A stretch of 64,000 nt of DNA from Exiguobacterium sp. s193 (lineage in GTDB: Bacteria > Bacillota > Bacilli > Exiguobacteriales > Exiguobacteriaceae): positions 186,001 to 250,000 of the forward strand of contig NZ_JACSMR010000003.1 in NCBI RefSeq assembly GCF_018618755.1. Direction: 5' to 3'. The position numbers and the translations under genes were made by a program. The first letter of the stretch is position 1. Each line of letters starts with the position of its first letter. Positions 27,306-36,381 of this stretch are shown in pieces. Below the pieces are notes generated by a model, which had not been told where the DNA came from, searched no databases, and saw nothing but the letters and a program-made list of their open reading frames with translations.

Positions 27306-30080
27306 TTACCCGTTTTTCATATGGAACGATTCCGTTAACGTAAAGGTGATGTTTTTGAGCTCCAACCCACCGAGTGCAAAGTACAACTTGAAATAGTTGT
27401 GCGGATTAAAGACGAAGACGTCTTTTGTCTGCGTCACCCATTCGCCGTTTGTCCCGTTGAACGTAAACGTCGCGACCGGCATGTTGTTCGCAAACAACGT
27501 CACCGGCATCTGTGCGAGTTCCCCCGCGTACGACCGGGCTTCGAACGTGACGTGATACATGCCCGTTTCTTCTGCCGTCACGGCAAAGACATGACTGCTT
27601 CCGGTCGACGTATCGAGTTCGTCGAAGACAATCGGAACACCACTCTGAAGTTGCTGGTGCGTCACCGCCTGTTCGTGCAGATCATCCGTTTCTTCCGGTA
27701 ATCCGGTGACGTCGACCGTCGCTTCCTGACCAAGCGTTCGCTCCATGACCGGTGACCGGAGGATGAACTGACAGATGTTCGCCGCACTCCGTAACAACTC
27801 CGCCCGTGTCAACGTCCCGTCTGCAAGCGACGACAACGTATCATCCTCAAACGGATTCGCCCCCGGTTCCCCGACGACCATGTAGAGATCGTTTTGCGAA
27901 CGGACCATCGTCGCCGTCTGTTGCCGGTTGGCGTCCGTTCCTTCGGCATTGATTTTCGCCCACCAGTCGGTCATGACGACACCGTCAAAGCCCCACTCGT
28001 CACGGAGAATCCGGGTGTTCTGATCATAGAGTCCTGCGGTCCAGAGACCATTGACGGCACCATACGTCGTCATGATCGCGTACGCCTGTCCGCGTTTGAC
28101 GGCATGTTCGAAACCTTTGAGATAAATCTCCCGTAGTGCCCGTTCCGAGACGATCGAGTCCAGGTCGTGACGGTGGAACTCCTGGTTGTTGGCACTTAAG
28201 TGTTTGAGTGTTCCCGTGACGCCGACCCGGTGCATCCCGTCCAGTTCAGCGACCGCCATCATCCCCGTCAGGTGCGGATCTTCCGAGAAGTACTCGAAGT
28301 TTCGCCCGTTGAGCGGATGACGGTGAATGTTCATCCCCGGTCCGAGCAAGGTATCGACGCCGTTTTTCCGAAGTTCAAGACCTGTCATCTCAAATAAGTC
28401 AGCCACGAGCTCGACGTTAAAGGTCGAGGCGACAAGCGTCCCGTTCGGAAGCGAAAAGGCTTTGGTTCCGATATCCATCCGGATGCCGGACGGACCGTCG
28501 GCACAGCAGGCTGCCGGGATACCGAACGCCGTCAGCCGGTCGGTCACGCCGCCAAACGCCGCCGCCGTTCCCGGCGTGACGCGCGGTGAGTTCATCCCTT
28601 CACCACGGACGATTGCGGCGAGATCCTCATCCGTCAGCTGATCGAGGAACATGTCGAGTGATGTCTTGCCTTCGGAGACGTCCTTCAATGTCAGTCCTTG
28701 ATCGTCCGAATAGGTCCGCTCTGCCGGACGTTCCGCTAAGCGACGGGCTTCCGGATCAACCGTCCGCAACGGTGTCGCTTCGTACGACACGCCGTAACCG
28801 GTCTCCGTCTGTTGCGGCTTCAAGCGGTCGAATGCCGTGACCGGTGCCATGTTTTCGCTTAACGTCTCGATCACCTGTAACTGCCCGATCGTTTGCGTCG
28901 CCACATGCGCCGCCGTCCGGACGTCTGTTCCGACGTACAGATGATACGCTCCCGCTTCGATGACGTAAGACGATTTATGACCGGTCAGACCGGAGTCATC
29001 GTAGCTCGCGTATTCCGTCAGCGGAACCGTTAAAGTCAGCGTTTCACTTTGACCCGCTTCAAGGAGTTGGGTCTTCGCGAACGTCACAAGTCCGCGCGAC
29101 GGATTGCCGAGCTTCCCTTGTGGTTTCTCAAGATAGACCTGGACAACTTCTTTTCCGCTGTGCGTCCCCGTATTCGTGACGTTGACGGTTAACGTCACCT
29201 GTTGCTCCGTCATATCGACCGTCTCCGTCGCGACATCAAACGTCGTATACGATAAGCCGAAGCCGAACGGATAGAGAACGTCGTCTTTCGCAAACGTCTC
29301 GAAGTAACGGTACCCGACATAAATGTCTTCTTTGTAAATCGCCCGGTCTTCGTGACCGAAGTACGGCGTCGACGGATACGCATCGAGTGAGCGGGCAATC
29401 GTATCCGGCAGTTTCCCGGACGGTGTGACTGCTCCTGTCAAGAGATCGACCAGTGCGTTGCCACCTTCCATCCCGCCTTGCCATCCATACAGAATCGCAC
29501 TCGGATTGAAATCGACTGCCCACTGCATATCGATGACATTGCCGACGTTCAGTAAGACGACCGTCTTCGAAAATGCTCCGGAGACTTTTTTAATCAGTGC
29601 CAACTCGACGTCCGTCAGCAGGTAACTACCCGGATCCGCCGTATTATCGCGGTCTTCCCCTGCCGTCCGTCCGATCATGACGATCGCGACGTCCGATTGC
29701 GACGCTGCCGCAGCGACGATTTCATCCGTAACCGGCATTTCTTCCTGCGACCACGGTTCTGCCGCCCAGCCTTCGCCTTTATCAAACGGATGATCCTGAA
29801 GCCAAGCTTCGTAGACGTCGAGCAGTGACTGGTTCACGCTCAAATCCGGATGGTGTTGCATCGCTTCGAGCGGACTGACTACATGTGAGACATTGACCAT
29901 CCCGCCTGACCCCGTTCCGCTCTTATAATAGTTGAACTGATTGCGTCCGAAAACGGAAACCGTCGTCCCCGCAGCAAGCGGTAACGTCTGCAAGTCATTT
30001 TTTAACAGGACCGCGCCTTCTGCGACCGTCTTCCGGGCAAGTTTCGTATAAGCGTTCCAATCCAATGTATATGTCGTCAT
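27306..30080 (-). CDS. Glycoside hydrolase family 3 protein with permuted domain order
   Basis: A 924-residue beta-glycosidase-like protein. The usual GH3 order is reversed. The alpha/beta sandwich domain comes first (residues about 15-245), with Glu142 in GRTAGEDRDN as candidate acid/base. A fibronectin III-like domain follows (about 300-380), then the TIM-barrel domain (about 470-720), with the nucleophile Asp705 in GFDGVVMTDWWAK. The last 100 residues form a beta-rich module resembling a CBM6/35 carbohydrate-binding domain. No signal peptide is present, so it acts inside the cell on imported oligosaccharides. It overlaps the upstream esterase gene by 4 bp (ATGA), and a cre-like site precedes the pair. 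Confidence 0.88.
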   Translation of the reverse strand: MTTYTLDWNAYTKLARKTVAEGAVLLKNDLQTLPLAAGTTVSVFGRNQFNYYKSGTGSGGMVNVSHVVSPLEAMQHHPDLSVNQSLLDVYEAWLQDHPFDKGEGWAAEPWSQEEMPVTDEIVAAAASQSDVAIVMIGRTAGEDRDNTADPGSYLLTDVELALIKKVSGAFSKTVVLLNVGNVIDMQWAVDFNPSAILYGWQGGMEGGNALVDLLTGAVTPSGKLPDTIARSLDAYPSTPYFGHEDRAIYKEDIYVGYRYFETFAKDDVLYPFGFGLSYTTFDVATETVDMTEQQVTLTVNVTNTGTHSGKEVVQVYLEKPQGKLGNPSRGLVTFAKTQLLEAGQSETLTLTVPLTEYASYDDSGLTGHKSSYVIEAGAYHLYVGTDVRTAAHVATQTIGQLQVIETLSENMAPVTAFDRLKPQQTETGYGVSYEATPLRTVDPEARRLAERPAERTYSDDQGLTLKDVSEGKTSLDMFLDQLTDEDLAAIVRGEGMNSPRVTPGTAAAFGGVTDRLTAFGIPAACCADGPSGIRMDIGTKAFSLPNGTLVASTFNVELVADLFEMTGLELRKNGVDTLLGPGMNIHRHPLNGRNFEYFSEDPHLTGMMAVAELDGMHRVGVTGTLKHLSANNQEFHRHDLDSIVSERALREIYLKGFEHAVKRGQAYAIMTTYGAVNGLWTAGLYDQNTRILRDEWGFDGVVMTDWWAKINAEGTDANRQQTATMVRSQNDLYMVVGEPGANPFEDDTLSSLADGTLTRAELLRSAANICQFILRSPVMERTLGQEATVDVTGLPEETDDLHEQAVTHQQLQSGVPIVFDELDTSTGSSHVFAVTAEETGMYHVTFEARSYAGELAQMPVTLFANNMPVATFTFNGTNGEWVTQTKDVFVFNPHNYFKLYFALGGLELKNITFTLTESFHMKNG

Positions 30081-31180
30081 CTGCTCATCCCCTCATTTCC
30101 TGTTGGTTGAATAAATTTTGTTTTGAGACCGTTCGCGATTTCCGTGATGCAATCTTCCGCTTGTGGATACTGTCCGAGTTTTTCAATGAAAGCATGATCC
30201 ACGCCGTTATATTGAATCCGTTTTGTCTTCACACCGGCCCGCGCGAGTTTCCGTCCGTACGCTTCGCCTTCAAGACGAAGGTAATCGTATTCCGCCGTGA
30301 TGATTAATGCTTCCGGTAATCCTGCCAGCTTGTCACTGAAAAGTGGTGACACGTGCGGATCCTGTACGTCCGCCGTTCCTTGCAGGTACAAGCGGTTTAA
30401 CAGTCCATCCGTGTCTTCCAGGGCTGTGACAATCCCTTCAAGCAGCTCCCGATTTTCGTTCATTTCGTAGGCATCAAGACGCCACTCAAAGTCATCCGTC
30501 GGCAGAGCTGCGAGATTGACGACCGGATAGAGCAGGACTTGGTACTGGATCATCTCTGTTTGTTGTTCACGGTCGAGTAGCGCACAGACGGTCGCTAAGT
30601 TTCCGCCGGCACTGTCGCCGGCAACGGCCAGCTGTTCGCGGTTGATGCCGAGCTGATGTGCCTGTTCGTATGCCCATTTGACGGCCGTAAAACAGTCGTT
30701 CAGACCGCTCGGGAAAGGATGTTCCGGTGCCAGCCGGTAATCGACGGAAATGACGACGACGTGTGCTCGTTCTGCCAACAACTTACACGGGTGCTCGACC
30801 GGCTCAAGTGTCCCGCCGAAAAAGCCGCCGCCGTGGAAATAGACAACCGCCGGTAACGGTTCCGTCGACCGGGGACGATAGATTCGTGCCGGAATCGGTT
30901 GCTCAGTACTTGGAATCATGATGTCTTCCATCGTGATGTCTGTCGTCGTCAGATCGGTATTGACCCAACCCATCCCGGCCCGCGCCGCTTCGAGTGAAAA
31001 CGGTCCTGCCGGCGAACTGTCATGTTGCTGCTGCATCATGACTTCCAAAACGCGTGGATCGAGCACACCTTTTTCTTGACGGTCCGGTACCGGTTTGATG
31101 ACGACTTCAACGCCATCTTGCAGTTCACCAGTCGTTTTTCCCGCTAACCGATCGGCCAATTGCTGATAATCCTGTCCCAT
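30077..31180 (-). CDS. Alpha/beta hydrolase, HSL-type esterase
   Basis: A 367-residue hydrolase of the hormone-sensitive-lipase group. The oxyanion motif is VVYFHGGGFFGG, the nucleophile is in VAGDSAGGNLATV, and the acid and base lie in ALIITAEYDYLRLEGEAYG and NGVDHAFIEK. No signal peptide, so it is cytosolic. ATG at 31180 follows AAAGGAGG; an earlier in-frame start lacks such a site. It is the first gene of a two-gene unit with the GH3 enzyme, and may deacylate sugar esters before glycoside cleavage (inference). Confidence 0.85.
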   Translation of the reverse strand: MGQDYQQLADRLAGKTTGELQDGVEVVIKPVPDRQEKGVLDPRVLEVMMQQQHDSSPAGPFSLEAARAGMGWVNTDLTTTDITMEDIMIPSTEQPIPARIYRPRSTEPLPAVVYFHGGGFFGGTLEPVEHPCKLLAERAHVVVISVDYRLAPEHPFPSGLNDCFTAVKWAYEQAHQLGINREQLAVAGDSAGGNLATVCALLDREQQTEMIQYQVLLYPVVNLAALPTDDFEWRLDAYEMNENRELLEGIVTALEDTDGLLNRLYLQGTADVQDPHVSPLFSDKLAGLPEALIITAEYDYLRLEGEAYGRKLARAGVKTKRIQYNGVDHAFIEKLGQYPQAEDCITEIANGLKTKFIQPTGNEGMSR

Positions 31181-31248
31181 GCATCTTCCTCCTTTAACTC
31201 CATCATTTGCTTGCTTATCAGAGATCATTCATTTGTCAAAATAAGTAT

Positions 31249-31262
31249 CGAAACCGCTTTCG
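31249..31262. promoter_or_regulatory. Catabolite-responsive element (cre) upstream of the esterase-GH3 unit
   Basis: CGAAACCGCTTTCG matches the cre consensus TGWAANCGNTNWCA except at the two end bases and is fully palindromic. It lies 69 bp upstream of the esterase start. CcpA repression fits a sugar-degrading operon. Confidence 0.55.
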
Positions 31263-31368
31263 TAAATTGTTAAAAAATTTTCTAGGTCCCCCTTTATTTT
31301 CAAAAGAGACCGCTTACAAAACCAATCATACGCATCTTTATCCGATTAATCAATCATTCTGGATGATT

Positions 31369-31433
31369 CCAAAAAAGCCACTCATCTTTCGCGTGTTTCC
31401 CTTACCGGAATGACGTGAAATGAGTGGCTTTTT
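31369..31433 (-). terminator. Terminator after the DUF4317 gene
   Basis: Long stem AAAAAGCCACTCAT with ATGAGTGGCTTTTT around a longer loop, immediately after the stop codon of the gene ending at 31437. T runs occur on both strands. Confidence 0.75.
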
Positions 31434-31436
31434 GAC

Positions 31437-32633
31437 TTAACTTAAAATATTTTCTTCCGAAACAAGCTTAAAGCCGTCAATGATTGTATCTTCCTCGACT
31501 TCAATCAACAGACACTGTTTACCGTTGTAATTGACCTGTTTGATGTACTTCAAGTCTTGCGGACTGACCGTGATGTTCGCGACTTTCGTATTGATTTTAA
31601 TCGACTTCGCTTCATAATTCGGGATGATGTTGCTCGCCTTCATCTCGTATGCCGTATCATCGATGACTGTCTTAAAGGCTCGCTCGACCTGTTCCGTGTC
31701 GACGTCTTCGATGCCGCTCGCTTTTAAGACCCGTTCGACTTCTTTGACGTCAAGCATCGGAATCTCTTCCGGCTCGTCTTCTTTTTCATCCTCAAGCACA
31801 AGCAGGTGATTGACTTCCTCATAGACGCCGGCAAGCGTTTTGGAATCGACTTCTTCGCCGATGACGAGTTTGACGATTTCTTCAAACACCGCTTTATCTT
31901 CTTCCGCCGTCACGATCTGGTCCCCGTTCAGAACATTTTCGATGAAGGCAAGGTCCGGTTTGTTCGGTTTACTCGCCGTATAGAGGACACGGTTGACGTC
32001 CGCCGCATTGTCCGTAAAACAGGGGAATAAAAAGCCACCGATCGGTGACGCGAGTTTGATGACGGGATTGATCAGCAGGTTCGACTTAAATTCGAGATCG
32101 ACATAGTCAAAGACGAGTGACTGTTTCGGCAGTTCCGTCTGATTGAGACTGCTCAGAATAAACGGTGTCGTATAGACTTCATCGTTTTTATCGACCTCCG
32201 TCTCGTCTGCCTGACGTTTCGTCGTCTTGTAATACTGCCCACGGATGAACGTGACGACGATATCGTTTTCGTACTGCACGTCCTGGACCATCTTCAGCGC
32301 AATCTGTTGCATCTGCTCCGTCCAGTCTTCCGTTTCTTCCGTGTAGAGCCCTTCGTACAACAGTTGTTGCGTATGTCCGGTCGCCCCTTCTTCCGGCTGC
32401 TGGAACTTGACCTCAAACAGTTTGATGTCGAGTTTCCCGGTCAGGACTTTCTTGAAGTTCGCAAGGAACAGTTCCTGCTGCTCGAGCTCGAGAAAAGCGA
32501 ACGGACGGCTTTCTTCATAGAAGATTTCACTCGTTTCCTTGCGGATATATACATTATAAATTTCGTTGATTTTAAGCAGTTCCGAGTCGACCTTAAAATG
32601 GCGACGGATATCACTGATGTCTTGTTTGTTCAT
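31437..32633 (-). CDS. DUF4317 domain protein
   Basis: A 398-residue soluble acidic protein. The start MNKQDISDIRRHFKVDSELL is the typical beginning of DUF4317 proteins, a family found in Firmicutes with no known role. The segment LASPIGGFLFPCFTDNAADV is another recognisable part. Charged helices (EEPEEIPMLDVKEVERVLK) fill the C-terminal half. It has no signal peptide or membrane segment. It appears monocistronic. Confidence 0.8.
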   Translation of the reverse strand: MNKQDISDIRRHFKVDSELLKINEIYNVYIRKETSEIFYEESRPFAFLELEQQELFLANFKKVLTGKLDIKLFEVKFQQPEEGATGHTQQLLYEGLYTEETEDWTEQMQQIALKMVQDVQYENDIVVTFIRGQYYKTTKRQADETEVDKNDEVYTTPFILSSLNQTELPKQSLVFDYVDLEFKSNLLINPVIKLASPIGGFLFPCFTDNAADVNRVLYTASKPNKPDLAFIENVLNGDQIVTAEEDKAVFEEIVKLVIGEEVDSKTLAGVYEEVNHLLVLEDEKEDEPEEIPMLDVKEVERVLKASGIEDVDTEQVERAFKTVIDDTAYEMKASNIIPNYEAKSIKINTKVANITVSPQDLKYIKQVNYNGKQCLLIEVEEDTIIDGFKLVSEENILS

Positions 32634-32759
32634 GGTAACGTTTCAGCTCCTTGGCGTTTGAATTCCTGATGGCTCCTAAAAAAAGGAGTGCCTTCTGTTC
32701 GAATCGAACAGAGGTACCCCTTTACTATACAAGATTTGAATCAGATTCGCTGACAGAGT

Positions 32760-32939
32760 TCAATTCTTCGCCCGGGAACGGAACAAATAATACCGGATCA
32801 GATAACCGACAAGAACAATCAGCAACGCGATAGAAAAGTAGACGATGAAATTCAGTGCGGCAGGTAAAAAAATCGATACGCCATAAATAATCATCACCGT
32901 GACGGCATAAAACAGTAAAAATTGACTGATGCTTTCAAC
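32760..32939 (-). CDS. Small two-helix membrane protein with no standard start codon
   Basis: An open frame of 59 codons encodes two hydrophobic segments (QFLLFYAVTVMIIYGVSIFL and FIVYFSIALLIVLVGYLI) and the basic end RYYLFRSRAKN. An AAAGGAG site lies six bases upstream of the first codon shown, which is GTT, not ATG, GTG or TTG. The nearest standard starts in frame are GTG/ATG at 32892-32897, inside the first helix and without a ribosome site. The TTG one base downstream is out of frame. It follows the next small membrane gene by 27 bp. It may be a recently damaged gene, use a rare start, or reflect a base error. Confidence 0.4.
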   Translation of the reverse strand, partial: VESISQFLLFYAVTVMIIYGVSIFLPAALNFIVYFSIALLIVLVGYLIRYYLFRSRAKN

Positions 32940-32966
32940 GGACTTCTCCTTTCGATGGGGTTCTTG

Positions 32967-33185
32967 TTACTCCTGTTCGAATGCTCTAAAACTGTAGGAG
33001 TTCGTGATTGGTTCATGAATCACCAATTCGTAGCCGAGACCTCGTTCATCTGCCTGCTCGACAATCGATTCAATCTGAATCGTATTGAGGTGGCGTTGGA
33101 CGAAGACGAGTGAAATGGCTACCCCGAATGCTAAACCGGTTAAAAGAACGATGGATGTAACGGATACATGTAACCTTTTTTTCAT
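32967..33185 (-). CDS. Small membrane protein of unknown function
   Basis: A 72-residue protein. The N-terminal hydrophobic helix SVTSIVLLTGLAFGVAISLVF follows the charged MKKRLHV and is followed by a hydrophilic tail of about 45 residues, giving a single-pass or signal-anchored protein. ATG at 33185 follows GGAAGGG; the longer frame to 33209 has no better site. It lies 27 bp upstream of another small membrane ORF. I do not recognise the family. Confidence 0.55.
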   Translation of the reverse strand: MKKRLHVSVTSIVLLTGLAFGVAISLVFVQRHLNTIQIESIVEQADERGLGYELVIHEPITNSYSFRAFEQE

Positions 33186-33412
33186 GATCTCATTCCCTTC
33201 CTCAATCAATACGTTTCACCTCATTAAAAGTTCCTTATTTTACCATTAAAGCAGTTTTGTGAATGTACTTTTTGTGCCGCCATGTTATCCAGGTCAATTC
33301 CGTTCAATTTTTGTAATGTTTACATGATTTTAATCCTATCCAAAATATTCAATGGGATACTGAGTCAGTTGAGAGGATTCTCTCATCACACTTACATAAG
33401 AGGAGGCAGTTC

Positions 33413-34045
33413 ATGTTCCAGAAAATCAAGCTACTCGCCGTATCGTTTGTTTTGTTTCTCACTGCGTTTCAGTTCGACCTCTCACCCGTTTCCGCACTCC
33501 CGTCCGGGCTTCCATCAAAAGCCACCGTTCAGTCTGAGCTCAACGCACTGACAGTCAAGACCGAAAGCACGATGACCGGCTACTCCCGTGATCTCTTCCC
33601 GCATTGGAGCAGCCAAGGAAGCGGCTGTGATACCCGTCAAGTCGTCCTCAAGCGCGATGCGGATTCTTACGTCGGCAATTGTCCGGTCACGTCCGGCTCA
33701 TGGTACAGTTATTACGATGGACTGACGTTCAAGAACCCATCCGACCTCGACATCGATCATGTCGTACCGCTCGCTGAAGCCTGGCGTTCGGGTGCAAGCA
33801 GCTGGACGACAACGACACGCCAAGCGTTCGCCAATGATCTTACCGGTCCGCAATTGATTGCCGTCTCCGCAAGCTCGAACCGTTCAAAAGGAGACCAGGA
33901 TCCATCAACCTGGAAACCGACACGCGCGGGTGCAAGCTGTGGTTACTCGAAGATGTGGATCCATACGAAGAGCCGCTGGAACCTCAGTTTACAGTCGAGT
34001 GAAAAAACAGCACTGCAAACGATGCTGAACACCTGTACATATTAA
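33413..34045 (+). CDS. Secreted HNH nuclease (DUF1524/GmrSD C-terminal type)
   Basis: A 210-residue exported protein. The signal peptide has a basic start (MFQKIKLL), a hydrophobic core and a probable cleavage after SPVSA (residue 28). The HNH-type active site is DLDIDHVVPLAEAW (His117 as the general base), followed by the conserved asparagine region AVSASSNRSKGDQDPSTWKP. Four cysteines in the mature part could form disulfides, as expected for an extracellular enzyme. It is probably a non-specific secreted DNase for nutrient use or competition. A small gene follows after 15 bp. Confidence 0.88.
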   Translation: MFQKIKLLAVSFVLFLTAFQFDLSPVSALPSGLPSKATVQSELNALTVKTESTMTGYSRDLFPHWSSQGSGCDTRQVVLKRDADSYVGNCPVTSGSWYSYYDGLTFKNPSDLDIDHVVPLAEAWRSGASSWTTTTRQAFANDLTGPQLIAVSASSNRSKGDQDPSTWKPTRAGASCGYSKMWIHTKSRWNLSLQSSEKTALQTMLNTCTY

Positions 34046-34060
34046 GAAGGAGTCGATTCG

Positions 34061-34303
34061 ATGGAAACGAAAACCTCTACGTTTACCGCCACGCACGGTG
34101 TGATGACGAATGAAGTCGGTGTCATCAGTGGCGAACTGGAATTACGGACAACCTGTCAGGAAGACGGCACACTCGAACTCGCGATTTCCTACGTCGGTTC
34201 AACCGATGTTTACACGCTACCCGGCAAGGATTACCAGCTGCATGATGTCCGCGACCACGAAGTCGTGCACCGGATGTTGGCTTCAGTGCTTGAGCGCTCT
34301 TAA
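34061..34303 (+). CDS. Small acidic protein downstream of the secreted nuclease
   Basis: An 80-residue acidic cytosolic protein with AAGAAGGAG ten bases upstream of the ATG. It begins METKTSTFTATHGVMTNEVG and has alternating polar and hydrophobic residues suggesting a small beta sheet. It lies 15 bp after the secreted nuclease and before a shared terminator, so the two are co-transcribed. Family not recognised. By analogy with nuclease/inhibitor pairs such as NucA-Nin it could be an inhibitor, but nothing in the sequence proves it. Confidence 0.5.
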   Translation: METKTSTFTATHGVMTNEVGVISGELELRTTCQEDGTLELAISYVGSTDVYTLPGKDYQLHDVRDHEVVHRMLASVLERS

Positions 34304-34307
34304 AATA

Positions 34308-34362
34308 AAAAAAGAAGCTAGGACAAGAATGTAGAAAACATTCGCCTGAGCTTCTTTTTTAA
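34308..34362. terminator. Bidirectional terminator after the nuclease pair
   Basis: AAAAAAGAAGCT and AGCTTCTTTTTT form the outer stem, with an inner GAATGT/ACATTC helix, between converging genes. Confidence 0.85.
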
Positions 34363-34369
34363 GCACTTT

Positions 34370-35215
34370 TTAATCTATCGATATATCAAAAATATATGGC
34401 TTGAATTCCAAATCATAATTCTCCGAAGACACTTCAGCGTTTAATTTAATTTGTTTTTCTCCTAAATCAATTGCAGGATAAACAATTACGCCTTCAGTTT
34501 CTATATTAGGTAACATCTCGTTTTGAATTTCTTGAAGTCCGGTAGTTTCAGAATCAATATACTCTTCTTCAAGTTGTTTATTCCCCACAATTAATTTTGC
34601 CGAGCCAGGATAAAATGAAGCTTTTTCTTTTGTATCATTTTTAATTTTTATATAAACTCTAGTTTGATTCTCAGCGATTTCAATTTTGTTTAAAGTCACC
34701 TTAATTCCGTATTGATCGATTTCTTTATTCACTTTAACTTCTTTCAATGTAGGCGAAACTGCAGTTAAATAATCAACAACTTCAATATTTTTTGCTAAGA
34801 CGATTGGTGCTGTTATAGTTCCTCCGAAAGCATTTTCTCCTTCAAATTCATCTTTAATTATTCCCTCTACTTTTACATAATCATCTGTTTTAATTTTAAA
34901 TTTCGGATCATTTATAGCTACTAATGTATTTTTTTCAGCATTTTCTGGATCAGCCCAAAGCTGAATGTATGTACCTTTTTCATCCTTTTCAGGTTCAGCA
35001 AATACTTTTCCGGTAATCTCTAATTCGTAACCTTTATATTTTTTAGGGTCACTATACAGTTTTTCATAATCTTCTTCTTTTAATTTACCTTTCGTTTTTA
35101 TATCCTCTGTTTTTTTAGCATTCTCAGAATTAGAGGAAGAAGATTCACTATCACCACATGCTCCTAACATAACCGTAGCAACAATCAGACAAAATAGAAT
35201 CATCAATTTTCTCAT
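34370..35215 (-). CDS. Lipoprotein of unknown function
   Basis: A 281-residue exported lipoprotein. The signal sequence MRKLMILFCLIVATVMLGAC ends in a lipobox with Cys20, followed by a Ser/Asn-rich linker. The first domain (about 55-150) has an OB-like tone (YELEITGKVFAEPE, DYVKVEGIIKDEFEGE). The second (about 155-281) resembles the immunoglobulin-like DUF4352 type (GIKVTLNKIEIAENQTRVYI). ATG at 35215 was chosen because the signal peptide starts there and GGGGG lies upstream. Codon use is much richer in A and T than that of neighbouring genes. Function unknown. Confidence 0.7.
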   Translation of the reverse strand: MRKLMILFCLIVATVMLGACGDSESSSSNSENAKKTEDIKTKGKLKEEDYEKLYSDPKKYKGYELEITGKVFAEPEKDEKGTYIQLWADPENAEKNTLVAINDPKFKIKTDDYVKVEGIIKDEFEGENAFGGTITAPIVLAKNIEVVDYLTAVSPTLKEVKVNKEIDQYGIKVTLNKIEIAENQTRVYIKIKNDTKEKASFYPGSAKLIVGNKQLEEEYIDSETTGLQEIQNEMLPNIETEGVIVYPAIDLGEKQIKLNAEVSSENYDLEFKPYIFDISID

Positions 35216-35331
35216 AATATAATTACCCCCTTCAATAAAATCCATATAATTACTTTACCATATTTAAAATCTAATTTAAAAACCAAAATGGTAAATTCGA
35301 AAACAGATTTTTTTAATTTACGTAGACTGTT

Positions 35332-36267
35332 TCACCACGGTAACTTCGCATTTTTTATCTGATTCTCCCACAACCCCCGCATCTCTCCGAGGACACCCAT
35401 CGACAACTCACCTTCGGATGCAGACAGGTTGTGCTGCAGTTGTTTACTGTTTTTAGCTCCAGGAATCGTCGTCGACACCTCTTCGTACGAAAGAATGTAT
35501 TGTAATGCCGCTTGCACCATCGATGGGTCTTGACCGAGAATGTGGCGTACAGTTGCGACTAACGCAGCTCTTTTCTCGATATCTTCGCCGCTCCAGCGAT
35601 CCCGAATTCCACTGAATGTACTATGTCGATTATATTTTCCAGTTAACCAACCCGAATCCAGCGGAATCTTAGCAATGATTCCGACCCCTTGTTGATGGGC
35701 TGATTTTATCGCCAGCGCAGGTTCCTGATGAAACATATTGAACATCACTTCAATCACCTGGCTGTTTGTACGATCTAAGAGTTCTTTCACTTCTTTTCCC
35801 GTATCGACCGAAGCACCGAAGGCCCGAACTTTACCTTCCGTTTTTAATCGTTCGAGTAATTCAAACTGTGGAGATTCACTCGTCAATGTCGAAAACGAAG
35901 GGTTATGCAGTAAAAGACAATCCAGATAATCCGTCTGTAATCGGCGTAAGCTGTTTTCGACTGATAACAAGAGCTGTTTCGGTTCAAAATTTTGCTCTCC
36001 ATTTGAATGATGCCCGCATTTACTGCTAATCACGACTTGATCCCGTTTTCCTTTGACTGCTTTCCCAATCAATTCTTCGCTTTTTCCAGCTCCATAATTA
36101 GGTGCCGTATCAAAAAAGGTACATTCTTCATCGATTGCTTGTTCGACTAACCGTACCGCATCCGAGTCGGCCATTTTACCCCAATCTTTTTCATTGCCTA
36201 ACTGCCATGCACCAAAACCGATTTCCGAGACTTCGATTCCGGTATTTCCTAATAATCGTGTTTTCAT
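35332..36267 (-). CDS. Aldo/keto reductase
   Basis: A 311-residue NADPH-dependent oxidoreductase with the aldo/keto reductase barrel. The catalytic tetrad region is visible as FFDTAPNYGAGKSEELIGKA (Asp and Tyr), VVISSKCGHH (Lys) and DCLLLHNPSF (His). The cofactor-binding end TTIPGAKNSKQLQHNLSASE is conserved. ATG at 36267 begins KTRLLGNTGIEVSEIGFGAW, the usual family start, and follows GGGTGAG; longer in-frame starts add an unrelated tail. Physiological substrate unknown. Confidence 0.88.
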   Translation of the reverse strand: MKTRLLGNTGIEVSEIGFGAWQLGNEKDWGKMADSDAVRLVEQAIDEECTFFDTAPNYGAGKSEELIGKAVKGKRDQVVISSKCGHHSNGEQNFEPKQLLLSVENSLRRLQTDYLDCLLLHNPSFSTLTSESPQFELLERLKTEGKVRAFGASVDTGKEVKELLDRTNSQVIEVMFNMFHQEPALAIKSAHQQGVGIIAKIPLDSGWLTGKYNRHSTFSGIRDRWSGEDIEKRAALVATVRHILGQDPSMVQAALQYILSYEEVSTTIPGAKNSKQLQHNLSASEGELSMGVLGEMRGLWENQIKNAKLPW

Positions 36268-36344
36268 GGTTCTTCTCACCCTTCCTCTTCTTATGATTGT
36301 CATCAGTAAATTTCCTTGGTCTGTTACTTCTACGTATCGGATGA

Positions 36345-36370
36345 AAAAGACGGCCATCTATGACCGTCTT
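36345..36370 (-). terminator. Terminator after the DUF4230 gene
   Basis: On the minus strand AAGACGG and CCGTCTTTTT form a hairpin, 12 bases after the stop codon of the gene ending at 36382. Confidence 0.65.
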
Positions 36371-36381
36371 GTATCATTCAT

